Assembly (NCBI GenBank): GCA_015057665.1
Contig: SVDY01000001.1
Coordinates: forward strand, 62,001 to 126,000
Direction: 5' to 3'
Source: Lachnospiraceae bacterium
GTDB lineage: Bacteria; Bacillota; Clostridia; Lachnospirales; Lachnospiraceae
Length of the DNA: 64,000 nt
Part shown: positions 9,837 to 18,445 of the stretch, one piece after another
How positions within the stretch are numbered: the first letter of the stretch is position 1
Layout of the letters: each line of letters opens with the position of its first letter
Notes under the pieces: generated by a model
The model's input: the letters and a program-made list of their open reading frames with translations, nothing else
Databases searched by the model: none
What the model was told of the DNA's origin: nothing
Position numbers and translations under genes: made by a program

Positions 9837-10400
9837 CTAGATAAAAGTCACTGTATCTTGTTCCATTAATTCTTTCCTGTCGTAGATTTCTCCACATTTT
9901 TCATTGATATACTGATCAAGGGGGGAAGCCGCCGCTTCTCCTGTCTTAATTAACACCGGAATATATGACAGTTCCTCAAAGGATTTCATCATATCAATCA
10001 TCTGGCTGCATTCTGCACGTTCCGGCGTACTGTCTAAGATCATGCAGAGGATATTTTTACTTTTGCTGTGATGCTCTGCTTCTTCCTCTAAGACAATCAG
10101 ACTTCTAAGAAGGGTATGTGAAAGGGGATTCCCTCTCTTAATGTAATCCATATAGTAGATCTGTTCTACAGATGCCTCCTCAAAAGAAAAGGTATTAAGC
10201 TGTATATTGCGATAGACAAATGCTTTTCGGATGGAAGATCCTTCTTTTACTTTCTGACGGATATCCATCTGGATTTTCTCCAAAACGGCATTCACGTTGT
10301 TTACATTTGTCTGGTCACTTCTCGTCATCATAATGGCAAAAACCACATTGGCCGCTGTCTTTCCCAGGGGAATTGCCTTTCGAAATCGTTCTAAATCCAT
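9837..10400 (-). CDS. Degenerate vWA-domain protein (TerY-like, MIDAS lost)
   Basis: A 187-residue protein of the size and shape of a minimal vWA domain. The opening strand VVFAIMMTRSDQTNVNNVNAV aligns with the usual vWA start in which a DxSxS metal site is followed by an N-rich helix, but the first Asp and both Ser are replaced, so a MIDAS metal site is not expected. It lies 12 bp after the intact vWA gene and 19 bp before the giant helicase, with AAAGGAAG in front of its ATG. A pair of one active and one inactive vWA is a plausible scaffold for the helicase. The family assignment is by pattern only. Confidence 0.6.
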   Translation of the reverse strand: MDLERFRKAIPLGKTAANVVFAIMMTRSDQTNVNNVNAVLEKIQMDIRQKVKEGSSIRKAFVYRNIQLNTFSFEEASVEQIYYMDYIKRGNPLSHTLLRSLIVLEEEAEHHSKSKNILCMILDSTPERAECSQMIDMMKSFEELSYIPVLIKTGEAAASPLDQYINEKCGEIYDRKELMEQDTVTFI

Positions 10401-10412
10401 TCTTCTTCCTTT

Positions 10413-11384
10413 CTATGCCTGATTCCAAACAGACACTTTTCTAAGAATGCTATTTACAATCTCCTGCATTTCTTTCTCACTGGAATTCTTTAAAAGCTCG
10501 CGGATGGAGTAATAACTGGTGTCATTTTTGTTGTTTTCCGCCGGCGCTCCGTTTCCATCCACAATCGGGAAGATTCCTGAGAAGTAAATATCGTAAAAAT
10601 ATCCAATGACAAAACGAAGGTTATTATATTTGGCATTGGCAAGATTGGTGTATTTCTCACGAGGCGCCTTTGACTTGGAATCTGTCAGAATAATCAGGCC
10701 GCGGCTTGCATACTCTTCTGTATGATTGGCAAGGGTGCGGAGTGCTTCTTTGATTGCACCATTGATATTTTCCACCCCATCCGGGCTGCCGCCTCTAAAT
10801 TCAATGTTCTGCACTGCTTCCATAAATGTGTCAGTATCTGTGGTGAAGTATTCCTCATCAAACTTCACTGGCTCTCCATCTTCATGAAGAACAGTCAAAC
10901 CATAATGTACGGTACAGCCTGCATATTCTCTTGCTTCTTTGCTGATTTTATGTACGGCCTGCTCTAAGACACGGTAAACGGAAGGAAATATTGTGGTAAA
11001 AGAATAGGTGCCGTCCATGACAATATCGATATAGACTTCTTTCTTCTCTTTTGATTTTCTGCGGTTCTGTTCAAGAAGAGATAAATCTGCTTCGGGACGG
11101 ACTCTTTTCCGAACCGGAAGACGGGTATCCGTTCCGTCGGAGAAAGTTCTGTCTTTTACCTCTTCCTGTTCTTCCACGACCACTTCTTTTACTGGAGGCA
11201 GTACCTCTTCCGCCTCTGCCTCTTTTATGACCTCCATCTCGGGAATTTCATTTTCAGTGAGAAAATCATCAAGTTCATTTTCTTTCACATCTCTTTTTGC
11301 AGCCTCTCTTTTCTTTCTTCTTGCCGCTGCTCTCTCTTCTTTTGACAGATTAAAATAATCCTCTTTATTGATTCCTTTTGCCAT
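10413..11384 (-). CDS. vWA-domain protein (TerY-like)
   Basis: 323 residues: a charged, basic-then-acidic N-terminal tail (about 1-100) followed by a vWA domain. The metal-ion-dependent adhesion site reads DGTYS (about residue 125, a DxTxS form of DxSxS), with GGSPDG and then LTDSKSKAP supplying the later loops. Cytoplasmic vWA proteins of this kind sit beside a kinase and a PP2C phosphatase in TerY-P triads and act as metal-dependent protein scaffolds. Gene order here (PP2C, kinase, vWA, vWA, helicase, all within 5-20 bp of each other) fits that. The Thr in place of the first Ser should still bind metal. Confidence 0.82.
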   Translation of the reverse strand: MAKGINKEDYFNLSKEERAAARRKKREAAKRDVKENELDDFLTENEIPEMEVIKEAEAEEVLPPVKEVVVEEQEEVKDRTFSDGTDTRLPVRKRVRPEADLSLLEQNRRKSKEKKEVYIDIVMDGTYSFTTIFPSVYRVLEQAVHKISKEAREYAGCTVHYGLTVLHEDGEPVKFDEEYFTTDTDTFMEAVQNIEFRGGSPDGVENINGAIKEALRTLANHTEEYASRGLIILTDSKSKAPREKYTNLANAKYNNLRFVIGYFYDIYFSGIFPIVDGNGAPAENNKNDTSYYSIRELLKNSSEKEMQEIVNSILRKVSVWNQA

Positions 11385-11404
11385 AATCTCTGCTCCTTTT
11401 TATC

Positions 11405-12805
11405 TTAAGCTTCTTCCACTATCATTCCTATGGAGTATCCCTTGTAATAGAAAACATTTTCTTTCTCTTCCTTGCCAAGGATACCGTATTTCTTTCCTGA
11501 ACCGGTTTTTACATCCGTTCCGTATGTAATATAATGAATGGTTCCCTTTTTATTATAAATGGTGGCGATTTTTACATTACATAAATAGAGGTCTTTCATC
11601 TCGCCGTGATTTAATTCTCCTGAATTTCCAAAAGGATTTTTACGGTTGGCACCGTCTCCCTGTTCATAATTGCAAAAGAAATAAACCGGATCTTCCTCTT
11701 CCTTCTTCTTTTCTTCCAACAGCATATGGTCAAATCCCATCATTTCCATCTTCTCTCTGCCATAGAAAGTTTCAAGGAACCGCTCCATATCCTGAAGAAT
11801 AATTCCAAAGTCCTTATATCTTGCCCATGGTGCGGCCACCATGTTTTTAAGGATCTCCATCAATGGCTTGTATTTCTCTTCCCGGTATCTGGAATCAAAC
11901 CGGCTCATATCAAGTCCGTATGCCAGTCTCATCCAATCCGGGGTAAAATAGGATTCATCTGTTTCGTCCGGAAGCGGCAATCCTTTTTCCTTCTTCTCAC
12001 AGAGCTTTACCATCTTTCTTCCGATGCGGATATACTCATCATGAGTATAGTACTCGTTTGGTTCTTTCTTGTGCTGGTCCAACTCAAGTTCTCTCCATTC
12101 ATTGCTAAGAAGGCAGAAACAGAACGTTCTTCCCATGGAGTAGATATCCGCCTGAATATCCAGACGAAAAGGCCCCCATGCTCTTGGATCCGCATAGCCG
12201 AAGGTGCCGCCCAGGTTATGCCCTGTCCCCTCCTGGTTAAGCAGGATGTCCGTTGATCTGCTTCCTCTGATATGGGCAAAATCAAAGTCAATTAAGACCG
12301 GATAGAACAATCCGTCTCTTTCTACCAGCATAATATTTTCCGGTTTAATATCCCGGTGAAGGTATGCATCTTCTTCTCTTTCACATTTGGAGTAGTAGTT
12401 TGCTGCCCGGAGAAGCTGATAGAAAATCAGCAAAACCTGTGCTTCCTGTTCTTCTTTAAAGTATTTAAGTTCAATGGCGTTCTTCAAATCATCCCCACGG
12501 ATATATTCTATTTCTACTACAAATACACGGTCACCGTCTTCCGTCTTTCCTGCATTTCCTCCGTAGATTTTGCCAATGAAGGGATAGTGCATGACAAATC
12601 GGCTCTCTTTTTGCAGACGTTTCAGCAATTCTTTCTGATCCGTGGTCACAAATTTGATAAAACGTTCCTCTGTATCTCCATTTTCATAGCATTTCTTTGC
12701 TTTTGCCGTATAGAGTACTTCTTTCATTTTTCTATTATCCAGTGCATCACTCATCATTTCATAATGAAAATGATCCATCAAAATCTTCTGTCCCTTTTTT
12801 AACAT
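11405..12805 (-). CDS. Cytoplasmic Ser/Thr protein kinase
   Basis: 466 residues. The catalytic loop HRDIKPENIML (about residues 149-159) is canonical; the Mg-binding loop is DFD (about 174) in place of DFG; a peptide-positioning region follows at GTFGYADPRAW. The C-terminal 170 residues are not kinase and contain a small beta-rich unit ending GYSIGMIVEEA. No transmembrane segment or PASTA repeats are seen, unlike PrkC/PknB. It starts 5 bp after the PP2C stop, and its own Shine-Dalgarno (GGAG) lies inside that gene. With the phosphatase and vWA genes it makes a TerY-P type phospho-switch; the FHA protein, PBP and helicases of the same cluster are candidate substrates (inference). Confidence 0.9.
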   Translation of the reverse strand: MLKKGQKILMDHFHYEMMSDALDNRKMKEVLYTAKAKKCYENGDTEERFIKFVTTDQKELLKRLQKESRFVMHYPFIGKIYGGNAGKTEDGDRVFVVEIEYIRGDDLKNAIELKYFKEEQEAQVLLIFYQLLRAANYYSKCEREEDAYLHRDIKPENIMLVERDGLFYPVLIDFDFAHIRGSRSTDILLNQEGTGHNLGGTFGYADPRAWGPFRLDIQADIYSMGRTFCFCLLSNEWRELELDQHKKEPNEYYTHDEYIRIGRKMVKLCEKKEKGLPLPDETDESYFTPDWMRLAYGLDMSRFDSRYREEKYKPLMEILKNMVAAPWARYKDFGIILQDMERFLETFYGREKMEMMGFDHMLLEEKKKEEEDPVYFFCNYEQGDGANRKNPFGNSGELNHGEMKDLYLCNVKIATIYNKKGTIHYITYGTDVKTGSGKKYGILGKEEKENVFYYKGYSIGMIVEEA

Positions 12806-12810
12806 GAGAA

Positions 12811-13617
12811 TCAGTTCTCCATTCTTTTATACAATATTGCAGACTGATCATCCGCCTTATCTTCTCTTGCACGGGCAAAGAGCTGTTCCAGCACTTTATA
12901 TTCTGCCTTGCGGCTGATCACCTCATAGATTTCCTCTTCCTGCATTCTGCCAAAAGCCCCATCAGAACCCACAAGAATCATATCTCCCGGATTAATATAT
13001 CCGATCACATCCACGAAAATATCTTCTCCTGCAAGCATTTCAAGTCTGCCCATACTTTTTGTAAGAATATGGTCATTGTTATAGTAAATTTCGCTGTATC
13101 TGCGGTACAGTCCTTTTTCAACGTCGTCTTCCGCCTTGGTCTGAAGTCTGGATACGAGGCGCATCTCTTCTCTTTCTTTATTATAGTAGTAAATCGGAGA
13201 ATCTCCGATGTTTGCTACAACTGCGTAGGAGCCCAGAACTGCAGCTACGGATAAAGTAGTGCCGGTCTGTACATAGGGATCTGCTTTTTCATATACCTGC
13301 TGATTTGCGTAAATGACAGCTTCACGAATCAATTCTACAAGCTCTCCTGCATTGTTTGTGAGAGAATAATGGGTAAATTTACGTTCCATATAATAGGAAA
13401 GCAGTTTTTCCTGCATCTTAAGGAGAAATGCTTCCAATGCATGAGTGGATGCCTTGTCTCCGTCTGCCAAGCCTCCCATTCCATCTGCCACGACCATGAG
13501 GAGCAGTTTTTCATCATTCATGAGAGAAACTTCCATGAACAGGTAATTGTCTTCGTTGTTCTTATGTCCCGGATCTGTTGATTTTTCTGTCCGGCCAAAA
13601 ATCTTATAAACTGACAT
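12811..13617 (-). CDS. PP2C-family Ser/Thr protein phosphatase
   Basis: 268 residues, the normal length for a bare bacterial PP2C (PstP/PrpC catalytic domain). Metal-binding motifs are intact: NNEDNYLF near the N-terminus, VVADGMGG (about residue 46), GTTLSVAAV, NIGDSPIYY, GSDGAFGRM (about 217) and DDQSAILY at the end. It presumably reverses the neighbouring kinase. The ATG at 13617 follows AAGAGGGATAAA. It is the first gene of the 13617-to-3748 operon and is divergent from the plus-strand kinase across only 74 bp. Confidence 0.93.
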   Translation of the reverse strand: MSVYKIFGRTEKSTDPGHKNNEDNYLFMEVSLMNDEKLLLMVVADGMGGLADGDKASTHALEAFLLKMQEKLLSYYMERKFTHYSLTNNAGELVELIREAVIYANQQVYEKADPYVQTGTTLSVAAVLGSYAVVANIGDSPIYYYNKEREEMRLVSRLQTKAEDDVEKGLYRRYSEIYYNNDHILTKSMGRLEMLAGEDIFVDVIGYINPGDMILVGSDGAFGRMQEEEIYEVISRKAEYKVLEQLFARAREDKADDQSAILYKRMEN

Positions 13618-13632
13618 TTTATCCCTCTTTTC

Positions 13633-13661
13633 TTGTTTTATTTACATGAATATGTTATATT
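13633..13661 (+). promoter_or_regulatory. Probable promoter of the plus-strand kinase
   Basis: TTGTTT (13633-13638), 17 bp, TATATT (13656-13661), then an AGGAGAG ribosome site just before the ATG at 13692. The same 74-bp gap must also hold the minus-strand promoter of the PP2C operon, for which I see only a weak TATAAC. Confidence 0.5.
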
Positions 13662-13691
13662 TTTAATTAACAATTTTCAGGAGAGTATGTT

Positions 13692-14528
13692 ATGAATCAG
13701 GACACACACTATCAGACTCATTTGACAACGGAAGAATGCATCTTATACTGTCATCCGGGTCCCTCCGGTAAGGGAGACCGTATGTTGAAAGTCTGCAGAT
13801 ATGAAGATGATTATGCCAAGTTCCGCATTGGTTTTCAGAAAGAATTTGAACTTATGGCACCCCTTGCGAAACTGTGTCCTACGTTACCTAAGTACTACCG
13901 CCTCATCACTTACCAGGATGCACCGGGTATTGAGATGGAACTAATTTCCGGAATTACTCTGGATGAATATCTTTCCAAAAGAAAACCGGCAAGAACCAGG
14001 GAGCCGGCATTCCTTCTTTCCAAAGATACTATCACTCATATCTGTACTCAGGTATACCATACGCTTTACTTCCTTTATCAGCATGGTATCGTGTACTTTG
14101 ACCTTTCTCCTAAAAATATTATTATTACAAATAGTAACACTTTTGATATCAAATTTATTGACTTTACCTTTTGTTTTCATCGTTCCTGTCAGGATCTTCA
14201 GAATTATAAACAGTATGAATCCCGTTATCGGTTAGAAACCAGTGGCCGCCCATTGGCTGCATCCCTGACAAGAACCATGATGTTTTTTCAGGCAAGGCTC
14301 TTTTATACAAGCGAATCTTCTTTCGCTCAGTTAAATCGCCGCGACCTTGCCAATGAACACTTCTTTTTCCGGGAATATTTCAAGATGTACTTTCTCCATC
14401 TTTTTGAAAATGAAAACCCGGATAAAGATGTTCTGAATAACGACTCCAGCTGCTGCGCCCCTACCGTTGAGGGTCAGCTGGATCTTCTATCTACTTATTA
14501 TAAAAACTTTTTATCGTTTTTAAAATAA
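13692..14528 (+). CDS. Divergent protein kinase-like protein
   Basis: The only plus-strand gene in the first 35 kb. Its 278 residues show a shortened kinase fold: MLKVCRY carries the likely ATP-binding Lys, FQKEFELM the helix-C Glu, YFDLSPKNIII (about residue 135) the catalytic loop with HRD changed to YFD, and FIDFTFCF the metal loop with DFG changed to DFT. Catalytic Asp, Lys and Asn are kept, so activity is possible. The C-terminal third after the kinase core is helical and unassigned. It is divergent from the PP2C gene and convergent with the PBP gene. It may be a second kinase of the system or a pseudokinase regulator. Confidence 0.75.
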   Translation: MNQDTHYQTHLTTEECILYCHPGPSGKGDRMLKVCRYEDDYAKFRIGFQKEFELMAPLAKLCPTLPKYYRLITYQDAPGIEMELISGITLDEYLSKRKPARTREPAFLLSKDTITHICTQVYHTLYFLYQHGIVYFDLSPKNIIITNSNTFDIKFIDFTFCFHRSCQDLQNYKQYESRYRLETSGRPLAASLTRTMMFFQARLFYTSESSFAQLNRRDLANEHFFFREYFKMYFLHLFENENPDKDVLNNDSSCCAPTVEGQLDLLSTYYKNFLSFLK

Positions 14529-14571
14529 CAGAATTTGATTTCAATTGATTTTATAATATATCTATCTATGT

Positions 14572-14605
14572 GCTTTCAGCAGAATCCTCTGCTGAAAGCT
14601 TTTTA
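14572..14605 (+). terminator. Terminator of the plus-strand kinase
   Basis: A perfect 12-bp stem (GCTTTCAGCAGA / TCTGCTGAAAGC, loop ATCC) followed by TTTTTAATTTTC on the plus strand. It abuts the stop codon of the convergent PBP gene. On the minus strand no T-run follows, so it serves the kinase mainly. Confidence 0.85.
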
Positions 14606-16120
14606 ATTTTCTTCAAACAGGTAACCATAAATCCCTGCCACTGTATCCATCAGGTCCTGTCCGTATTTATCCGTCTTACACTGATTTGCCACAACTACAT
14701 ACTGTGGATCACTGGCAGGAGCAAAACTTACCACCCATGCATTATTGGTATCACCTGCATCGCCATTTTCTCCCGTACCTGTTTTACTTGCAATTTCATA
14801 TTTTTCATAAACAGCTCTGTTGGAAGCACCTTCCACAACATGAAGATGGGATTTGGTCGCTGCAAGCATGGCTGCTGTCACCTTGTCAGCGGTCTCTTTG
14901 CCGGTCACTTCACTGAGTACTTTCGGTTCTCCGTATTCTACAGTATGACCATTGGCATCCCGAATCTCCTGAATGAGATAAGGCTCCATCATCTTGCCGT
15001 CATTTGCCACTGCCTGCGTCATCATAGCCGCTGTCATTCCGGAAAATAAAGTGTCTGCCTGGCCATATCCTGCATTTACAAGAGAAACCGGATCGCTCTC
15101 ATCAATGTTCCAGTAACCAGCCACTGTACCAAAATCATAGATTTTGTCATTTCCGATCATGAATTTTGCAGCCGCCTCATCCAGTTTGTCTTTTCCAAGC
15201 AGATAAGCTGCCTGGGCAAAAAAGACGTTGGATGATTTTTCCAAAGCTGTATGGTAATTAATGTACCGGCCTGTAGAACCATAAGAGTTTTCCACCATAA
15301 TACCGTTTATTTCCTGATTATTGTCAAGTACGGTAAGATCTTCTAAGCCATTATCTATGAGCGCCGCCGCTACAATGATTTTAAAGATACTTCCCGGAGA
15401 GACAAGACCTTTATGGGAAATCGGATATCTGACCTCTTCCTCATCTGCAGTCTGATTCATAGCGGCCAGACTGTTGGTCAAATCATTGTAATCATAGCTT
15501 GGATGGGATACGCATGCCAGAATTTCTCCTGTTTTTGCATTCATTACAATGGCCATGCCTCTTGCCTCAGTTCCCATCTCCTTTGTCAGGAGGCGGTCAA
15601 CTTCTGCCTGCAGCTCATGTTCTAAAGTAAGAATCAAATCTCTTCCTTTTCTTCCGTCAATTCCTGTATTTTGGAACAGATCTTCTTTCTCCGTTGTATA
15701 GAGCTTCAGGAGACGTTCTCCGTCTGCTTTGTATGTCACATTGCCTGTTTCATCCTGCACTGCTGTGCGGCTTCGCAGATAACCAATAAGGGGAGAATAA
15801 AGTGTTCCATCTGTATAAACACCGGCTTCATTTGGATTTTTATGTTCTACCAGAAGCTGCTCCTTGCTATCATATACATTACCTGCCGTAATGGTCACGG
15901 CATCTCTCTCTTTTATTGTCTGTTCTCTCAGTCTGTCTGCATTTCTGTTCAGTCCCTTTACAACACCGGAACGATAAAACATAACCGCAATAAAGAGAAG
16001 AAAAAGAATTCCAAAAACAAGATAGAACAGATTCATTCTTGTATCCACCTTGTTCTCATGCTCTGATTCACCATTACTTGCGAAGGTTTCGGATACGTTC
16101 ATAATAAGTTTCTTCCACAT
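14603..16120 (-). CDS. Class B penicillin-binding protein (transpeptidase)
   Basis: 505 residues: one N-terminal transmembrane anchor (FYLVFGILFLLFIAVMF, about residues 31-47), a short PBP dimer-type region, then a transpeptidase domain with all three active-site motifs: SIFK (about residue 243, acyl-Ser), SSN (about 294) and KTG (about 446). It lacks PASTA repeats and is shorter than PBP2b/SpoVD, close to actinobacterial PbpA. The ATG at 16120 has AAAGGAG at ideal spacing and overlaps the SEDS gene by 47 bp, so the pair is coupled, as expected for a SEDS-bPBP peptidoglycan synthase. Its setting among kinase, phosphatase and FHA genes suggests phospho-controlled wall synthesis. Confidence 0.93.
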   Translation of the reverse strand: MWKKLIMNVSETFASNGESEHENKVDTRMNLFYLVFGILFLLFIAVMFYRSGVVKGLNRNADRLREQTIKERDAVTITAGNVYDSKEQLLVEHKNPNEAGVYTDGTLYSPLIGYLRSRTAVQDETGNVTYKADGERLLKLYTTEKEDLFQNTGIDGRKGRDLILTLEHELQAEVDRLLTKEMGTEARGMAIVMNAKTGEILACVSHPSYDYNDLTNSLAAMNQTADEEEVRYPISHKGLVSPGSIFKIIVAAALIDNGLEDLTVLDNNQEINGIMVENSYGSTGRYINYHTALEKSSNVFFAQAAYLLGKDKLDEAAAKFMIGNDKIYDFGTVAGYWNIDESDPVSLVNAGYGQADTLFSGMTAAMMTQAVANDGKMMEPYLIQEIRDANGHTVEYGEPKVLSEVTGKETADKVTAAMLAATKSHLHVVEGASNRAVYEKYEIASKTGTGENGDAGDTNNAWVVSFAPASDPQYVVVANQCKTDKYGQDLMDTVAGIYGYLFEEN

Positions 16121-17492
16121 ATAGACTCCTTTCCTGTGTTCCTCTTGAAAGTACGATCAGAAATGCCACCATGATCATTCCACCTGTCATACTTGAAAAA
16201 CCATGAGATACAAAATACAACGGGATACCGGTGATTGGAAAAAGTGAAAGGTTACATGCAATATGTACAGCACCTTCTAATGCCAGTACAAGAGAAAAAC
16301 CTATGGAAAGTCCTTTATAATAACTGTCACAATTTTTTCTCGCAATCACAAGTCCCTCACGAAACATGAGGAAAATAGCACCTATGGCAATGATGCCGAT
16401 TACGATACCGGTTGTTCCAACCAATTTACTGAAAATCATATCCTCTTCCTGTCTTGGAACATAAACGAGATAACGATTTGTGGAAGGACCAAAGAGACTT
16501 CCCATTGCAATTGCCTTCTGGGACTGAATATTTTGTCCGCCTGCTTCAGGAGAAAACAACACATAAAATCTCTGATATACCTTGTCCAGGAAAAGAATCA
16601 GTTTATTCAGTACTGGTACTCTCTCAAACAAAGTATATTTATCGTGGAGTAACAAAGTCAGTACACAGGCCGCACCGGCCAAAATAGATCCTATGCTCAC
16701 ATACAGCTTTACAATCTCTCTTTTATCACCGAAGAGAAGTACCATTACAATACCTGTAAGAAGAAGAATAAGAGCACTTCCTCCTTCATTGAATAAAAGA
16801 ATACACGGTACTGCTGTGAAAAGGATATATGCAGCTGCCCAGAACTCTCTTGGAAGCTTCAGGAATCTTTTGTCTTTATATTCATTCTTACAAAGAATAA
16901 TACCTAAAACAAATACGTATATAATTTTAATAAACTCCATAGGCTGTACATCAATTCCTCCAAGATTCATTACGATCTTGGCAATCTGTTCCTTCTGATC
17001 TGCATTACCGACTTCTCTTCCTAAAAACTGAAGGGCTGCCATCAGTCCTGTCTGAAAGAGCAGGAATACAGGAATCATAATCTCAAGGCTGAGCCAGTCA
17101 GAAACAAAACGGAAAACAATGGCTGCCATATAGGCCAGCGCAAAAGCAATGCACAGCTTTAAAATATCTTTTTGAATGGATTCTGACAGGCCTTCTTCAT
17201 TTAAATCCTGGCAGACTGCCTGAATCAGAAATCCCATATTGAGAAGAAGTGCATTCCAGATAACCAGATATGCATCTCCTTTCATAAGGTGTACTACACC
17301 AAAGGTTACCAGTGTTAAAGGAATCAGGATCAGAGAAATTCTGATAAATACCTCTCCCTTTCCACGCCAGCAGGAGTATAATAAGAAGGCTGCCTGAACC
17401 AGAAATAAACCAAGTAAAACCGGCATGCCCTGGTTCACAGATTCCATGAAGGCCTTCTTCTTTTTTATTTTTTCTGATTGATATACTTTCAT
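16074..17492 (-). CDS. SEDS-family peptidoglycan glycosyltransferase (FtsW/RodA type)
   Basis: 472 residues with about ten hydrophobic segments. The SEDS signature is recognisable: VYQRFYVLFSPEAGGQNIQS, AIAMGSLFG and, near the C-terminus, ITGIPLYFVSHGFSSM where housekeeping FtsW/RodA have GIPLPFISYGGSS. The departures from consensus indicate a specialised paralog, not the main divisome or elongasome enzyme. It would polymerise lipid II at the membrane with the adjoining PBP. AAGGAGG precedes the ATG; the FHA gene ends 17 bp upstream. Confidence 0.92.
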   Translation of the reverse strand: MKVYQSEKIKKKKAFMESVNQGMPVLLGLFLVQAAFLLYSCWRGKGEVFIRISLILIPLTLVTFGVVHLMKGDAYLVIWNALLLNMGFLIQAVCQDLNEEGLSESIQKDILKLCIAFALAYMAAIVFRFVSDWLSLEIMIPVFLLFQTGLMAALQFLGREVGNADQKEQIAKIVMNLGGIDVQPMEFIKIIYVFVLGIILCKNEYKDKRFLKLPREFWAAAYILFTAVPCILLFNEGGSALILLLTGIVMVLLFGDKREIVKLYVSIGSILAGAACVLTLLLHDKYTLFERVPVLNKLILFLDKVYQRFYVLFSPEAGGQNIQSQKAIAMGSLFGPSTNRYLVYVPRQEEDMIFSKLVGTTGIVIGIIAIGAIFLMFREGLVIARKNCDSYYKGLSIGFSLVLALEGAVHIACNLSLFPITGIPLYFVSHGFSSMTGGMIMVAFLIVLSRGTQERSLYVEETYYERIRNLRK

Positions 17493-17509
17493 GTTTCCTC
17501 CTTCACGGA

Positions 17510-18310
17510 CTAACAGCTGATGTCATCCATATCTAATACGTTTTCTTCAAAAACTCTGTCGGAAGGTGTTCTACTTTTGCGGTCATAGGTCTGTTCTTCC
17601 GGTTCCGGCACCGCTCCGACACCATTTAAGTTCTTGTCCTCCTCATCCTTTCCTGTTTCAGCAGCAGACTTAAATAAATCCACATCGCTTTTTGAAACAG
17701 AACGTTCTAAGCTGACAGTGTCAATGAGAAGTTTTGTATTGCCTACATAAAAGGCTTCTCTGGAGTTCTTTAAATATACCTTGTCATTCTTTTCCACCTT
17801 AACCCATTCAGGCTTTGCACCTTCCTGATCAAGGTAGTCAGTGTAAATCTTTTTCGCATAGTTCTTAAAAGAATATACACATCCCTGTTTTGTATCAACC
17901 AGATTAAGTACTGCATGCTTATCAAGAACAGATAAATCATCTAATTCAAGGTCTGCACCGGAACCCATGGCTCCAATCTTAAAAGGAACATTTTTTACAG
18001 ATACTTCTTTATAAGATTTTTTATCCGGAAGTCTGTAATAAATCGTTGCTTTTACCGGAAGCTCAGGTGCAATTCCTTTATTATTATTAATAAATTTTTC
18101 TACAGGTTTTCCTGCTTTTTGAGCAGCTCCTTTGAAAGTGTCTGCCTTTTCTTTGTGTTTAGGGCGTTCCTCTTTCTTTCTGTCTTTTTTCTTATAAGAG
18201 CGAGGCTCTTTGTGAAAAAATTCGCTATCCTTTGTTAAAAGAAAAAGGAAAAGGATAATAATTGCTGCAAAACAAAAACCAATGCCAATGTTAATCATCT
18301 CTGTGTTCAT
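17510..18310 (-). CDS. Membrane-anchored FHA-like protein
   Basis: 266 residues. An N-terminal transmembrane helix (IGIGFCFAAIIILFLFLL) is followed by a Lys-rich stretch and then an FHA fold (about residues 90-205): KIGAMGSGADLELDDL and DKHAVLNLVD match the usual IGR...D and SRxHA positions. The Arg of IGR is Ala here and the Ser of SRxH is not in place, so classic phosphothreonine binding may be altered. It heads the FHA-SEDS-PBP operon. By analogy with FhaA/FhaB of actinobacteria it would link kinase signalling to wall synthesis; that role is inference. Confidence 0.8.
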   Translation of the reverse strand: MNTEMINIGIGFCFAAIIILFLFLLTKDSEFFHKEPRSYKKKDRKKEERPKHKEKADTFKGAAQKAGKPVEKFINNNKGIAPELPVKATIYYRLPDKKSYKEVSVKNVPFKIGAMGSGADLELDDLSVLDKHAVLNLVDTKQGCVYSFKNYAKKIYTDYLDQEGAKPEWVKVEKNDKVYLKNSREAFYVGNTKLLIDTVSLERSVSKSDVDLFKSAAETGKDEEDKNLNGVGAVPEPEEQTYDRKSRTPSDRVFEENVLDMDDISC

Positions 18311-18364
18311 AGTGAAATCCTCCTCTGTGCTTTGTATTAATCTTCTTTTTCCGACTATACAAAT

Positions 18365-18393
18365 ATCATATCAGAGCAAGGCTTCCCTGCCAA
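18365..18393 (-). promoter_or_regulatory. Promoter of the FHA-SEDS-PBP operon
   Basis: Read on the minus strand: TTGGCA (18388-18393), 17 bp, TATGAT (18365-18370), with the AGAGGAGG ribosome site about 45 bp further on. It lies in the 135-bp gap after the XRE-like gene, so the wall module can be expressed separately from the GTPase genes. Confidence 0.65.
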
Positions 18394-18445
18394 TGAACCC
18401 GATTTTGACATTAATACCTTTTCCTTTTATTACTTATTATATTTT

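Noticed and set aside
9837-18310. Type VI or VII secretion regulatory genes (kinase, PP2C, FHA, vWA also occur there)
   Set aside because: No secretion-system core gene (Tss, EssC/WXG100) is present in the window.
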